6,051 nt of DNA from Candidatus Aminicenantota bacterium. GTDB taxonomy: Bacteria; Acidobacteriota; Aminicenantia; Aminicenantales; Aminicenantaceae. This document shows positions 5,679 to 6,051 of the stretch, in pieces; position 1 is the first letter of the stretch, and the number at the start of each line of letters is the position of its first letter. A program made the translations under genes and the position numbers. Under the pieces are notes generated by a model. It was given only the letters and a program-made list of their open reading frames with translations. It was not told the DNA's origin and ran no database searches. The DNA lies in the NCBI GenBank assembly GCA_030620655.1, contig JAUXEH010000186.1, positions 1 to 6,051 on the forward strand, read 5' to 3'.

Positions 5679-6051
5679 AATTCTTATTACTGTTTTTCAA
5701 GTTTTCTTTTGGCTGGGCCTGTTGCTGGGCGGCCCAGCCGCCCTACCGGATCCGGTCAACAGCGCAGGGACATCGAGCCAATCTGCACAGCCGGCAGACT
5801 ACAAGACTCCTGATATGACGATCGCTGTATTCGGGGGTGAGGCAGCTTTGGGAACTTCGGCCAAACTGGATATTCTTCACGATTGTTTCCAGTATGAGAC
5901 CTCGATCGTCAACTCCGTTCGGGAAACCCAGACCTGGTGGTCGATCCTGGGCCGTATTCTTTCAGACTGGACGGAGAGACCAGCCGAATTGATCAATGTT
6001 TCTGTTCCCGGAGGCTCCACAGCAAAAGAAGCGCCCAGACGTGTTGATCAG
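5671..6051 (+). CDS. uncharacterised exported protein (3'-truncated)
   Basis: The ATG lies inside the end of the membrane-protein gene (8-bp overlap, ATGAATAA), and the frame stays open for 127 codons to the window edge. The N-terminus looks like a signal peptide: MNKILIT, a hydrophobic stretch to about residue 20, and possible cleavage after the Ala pair of GGPAALP (near 23-24). An uncleaved anchor is also possible. A Ser/Ala/Pro-rich linker (about 28-45) follows, then DMTIAVFGGEAALGTSAKLD, which begins like a beta strand and Gly-rich loop, then a helix-like part with Trp-Trp (near 84-85). I recognise no family. No good Shine-Dalgarno is visible close upstream (the nearest purine run, GAGAAG, ends more than 20 bases away), so translational coupling to the preceding gene is likely. 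Confidence 0.75.
   Translation, partial: MNKILITVFQVFFWLGLLLGGPAALPDPVNSAGTSSQSAQPADYKTPDMTIAVFGGEAALGTSAKLDILHDCFQYETSIVNSVRETQTWWSILGRILSDWTERPAELINVSVPGGSTAKEAPRRVDQ

Overview
The window looks like chromosomal DNA from a Gram-negative bacterium. One gene encodes a lipoprotein with Ser at +2 after the lipobox Cys, which suits the outer membrane, and other genes encode Sec-type signal peptides and a periplasmic-type solute-binding domain. The mix of a symporter/binding-protein fusion, a DUF4136 lipoprotein and a Gly/Trp/Tyr-rich secreted protein is reminiscent of Desulfobacterota ('deltaproteobacteria') or Acidobacteria. That is a weak inference, because no taxonomic marker is present. I see no tRNA, rRNA, CRISPR array, transposase or phage gene.

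Layout. (1) 1-1707, + strand: the 3' part of a gene joining the C-terminal half of a dicarboxylate/amino-acid:cation symporter (SDF family) to a type-3 periplasmic solute-binding domain. The residues expected for transport and for amino-acid binding appear largely replaced, so this may be a sensor or a divergent transporter. (2) 1708-1746: a short convergent gap with a weak terminator-like hairpin. (3) 4445-1747, - strand: a two-gene operon, a DUF4136 lipoprotein followed after 20 bp by a 714-residue exported protein. The latter has three tandem modules of about 65-75 residues ending in Gly-Pro-Trp, then an aromatic Gly/Trp/Tyr segment and a basic Arg/Gln/Ser tail. (4) 4446-4610: a divergent intergenic region with a perfect 18-bp dyad resembling the DosR/NarL-type GGACTWWAGTCC box, a probable - strand promoter, and a second smaller dyad in that promoter's spacer. 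(5) 4611 to the right edge, + strand: an unrecognised polytopic membrane protein overlapping by 8 bp the start of an unrecognised exported protein that runs off the window.

Working together: the - strand pair probably builds a cell-envelope component. The dyad lies about midway between the divergent starts and could control that operon, the membrane/exported pair, or both. The membrane/exported pair is the least explained part of the window. The fusion gene is separated from the rest by convergent orientation and need not be related in function.
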